A stretch of 64,000 bases of DNA from assembly GCA_902496455.1 (NCBI GenBank), contig CABVAY010000003.1:1-64000 (forward strand). The letters are read 5' to 3'. This DNA is from an uncultured Collinsella sp. (GTDB lineage: Bacteria > Actinomycetota > Coriobacteriia > Coriobacteriales > Coriobacteriaceae). The translations under genes and the position numbers were made by a program. How positions within the stretch are numbered: position 1 is the stretch's first letter; every line of letters begins with the position of its first letter. The notes below the pieces were generated by a model. That model did not search any database. It had not been told where the DNA came from and saw only the letters and a list, made by a program, of their open reading frames with translations. This document shows, one piece after another, positions 63,673 through 64,000 of the stretch.

Positions 63673-64000
63673 ATGATCTATTACGTCGAGGACGATGACA
63701 ACATCAGGGATTTGACGGTCTATGCGCTGCGCAAGCAGGGAATCGAGGCCGAGGGCTTTTCGTGCGACGGCGAGTTTAAGGCCGCCGTGGCGCGACGGGT
63801 ACCCGATGCCGTCCTGCTCGACATCATGCTGCCCGATACCGATGGTTTGGCGATTATGCGCCGCCTGCGCGCCGACCGCCTGACAGCGACGGTGCCCATC
63901 ATGATGCTTACCGCCAAGGACACCGAGCTCGACAAGGTGATGGCGCTCGATGGCGGTGCCGACGATTACCTGACTAAACCCTTCTCGCTCATGGAGCTCG
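63673..64000 (+). CDS. PhoB-like response regulator, cut by the window end
   Basis: The visible 109 residues form a receiver domain: YYVEDDDNIRD, phosphorylation site Asp50 in VLLDIMLPDTDG, MMLTAKD, and DDYLTKPFSLMEL. The DNA-binding half lies beyond the window. Its position 65 bp after pstB suggests a phosphate-related (PhoB-type) regulator. AAAGGGG precedes ATG 63673. It differs clearly from the VanR-like regulator at 60670. Confidence 0.85.
   Translation, partial: MIYYVEDDDNIRDLTVYALRKQGIEAEGFSCDGEFKAAVARRVPDAVLLDIMLPDTDGLAIMRRLRADRLTATVPIMMLTAKDTELDKVMALDGGADDYLTKPFSLMEL

Overview
This 64 kb window is bacterial chromosome with high GC and strong GC3 bias. It most resembles a Coriobacteriia (Collinsella-like) genome, but that assignment rests on gene content and style (transcriptional T-box before pheS, Tad pilus locus, DUF4012 protein, CbiMQO-type transporter, VanRS-like two-component pair), not on a database match.

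Positions 1-11.5 kb form an accessory region ending at the 3' side of a tRNA-Val gene. It holds a Schlafen-type (AlbA_2) ATP-binding protein behind repeated 9-bp motifs; a GATC-type restriction-modification pair (C5 methyltransferase plus Sau3AI/MutH-like endonuclease) with four GATC sites in the shared promoter; a DUF5710-like protein; and scraps of a mobile element (HTH, PriCT-2 primase fragment, broken ORF, IS21 end with truncated istB). Next to these scraps is a three-gene module: a second C5 methyltransferase convergent with a DUF262-HEPN pair. This module is the best candidate here for a poorly described defence system.

From 11.5 kb the window is mostly core genome. In order: an EamA transporter, a DUF4012 membrane protein, glmM, an M32 carboxypeptidase, T-box-pheS-pheT, an ECF-type Co/Ni transporter (cbiM-cbiQ-cbiO) behind a NikR-like dyad, a Zn-phospholipase C-like protein, pyruvate kinase, a P-type Ca2+ ATPase with a leader RNA predicted to hide its ribosome site in a loop pseudoknot, and rsgA.

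From 33.2 to 42.8 kb lies a complete single-direction Tad/Flp pilus operon (cpaB, cpaE/tadZ, cpaF/tadA, tadB, tadC, flp pilin, TadE/TadG-like proteins, DUF192) with mostly overlapping start and stop codons. No prepilin peptidase gene is in the window. tRNA-Phe, four 62-bp tandem hairpin repeats, a GH5-like protein lacking its acid/base Glu, rsmI, metG, rsmA, tatD and tRNA-Leu follow.

From 49 to 64 kb are two MITE-like inverted-repeat elements, an SPFH protein, rlmH, proC, a 57-residue membrane protein, serS, three identical tRNA-Arg(ACG) genes with a 190-bp local duplication, an 813-residue uncharacterised protein, an AAA ATPase behind 19-bp iterons, tRNA-Ser, a D-Ala-D-Ala carboxypeptidase, a VanR/VanS-like pair, pstB, and a PhoB-like regulator cut by the window end.
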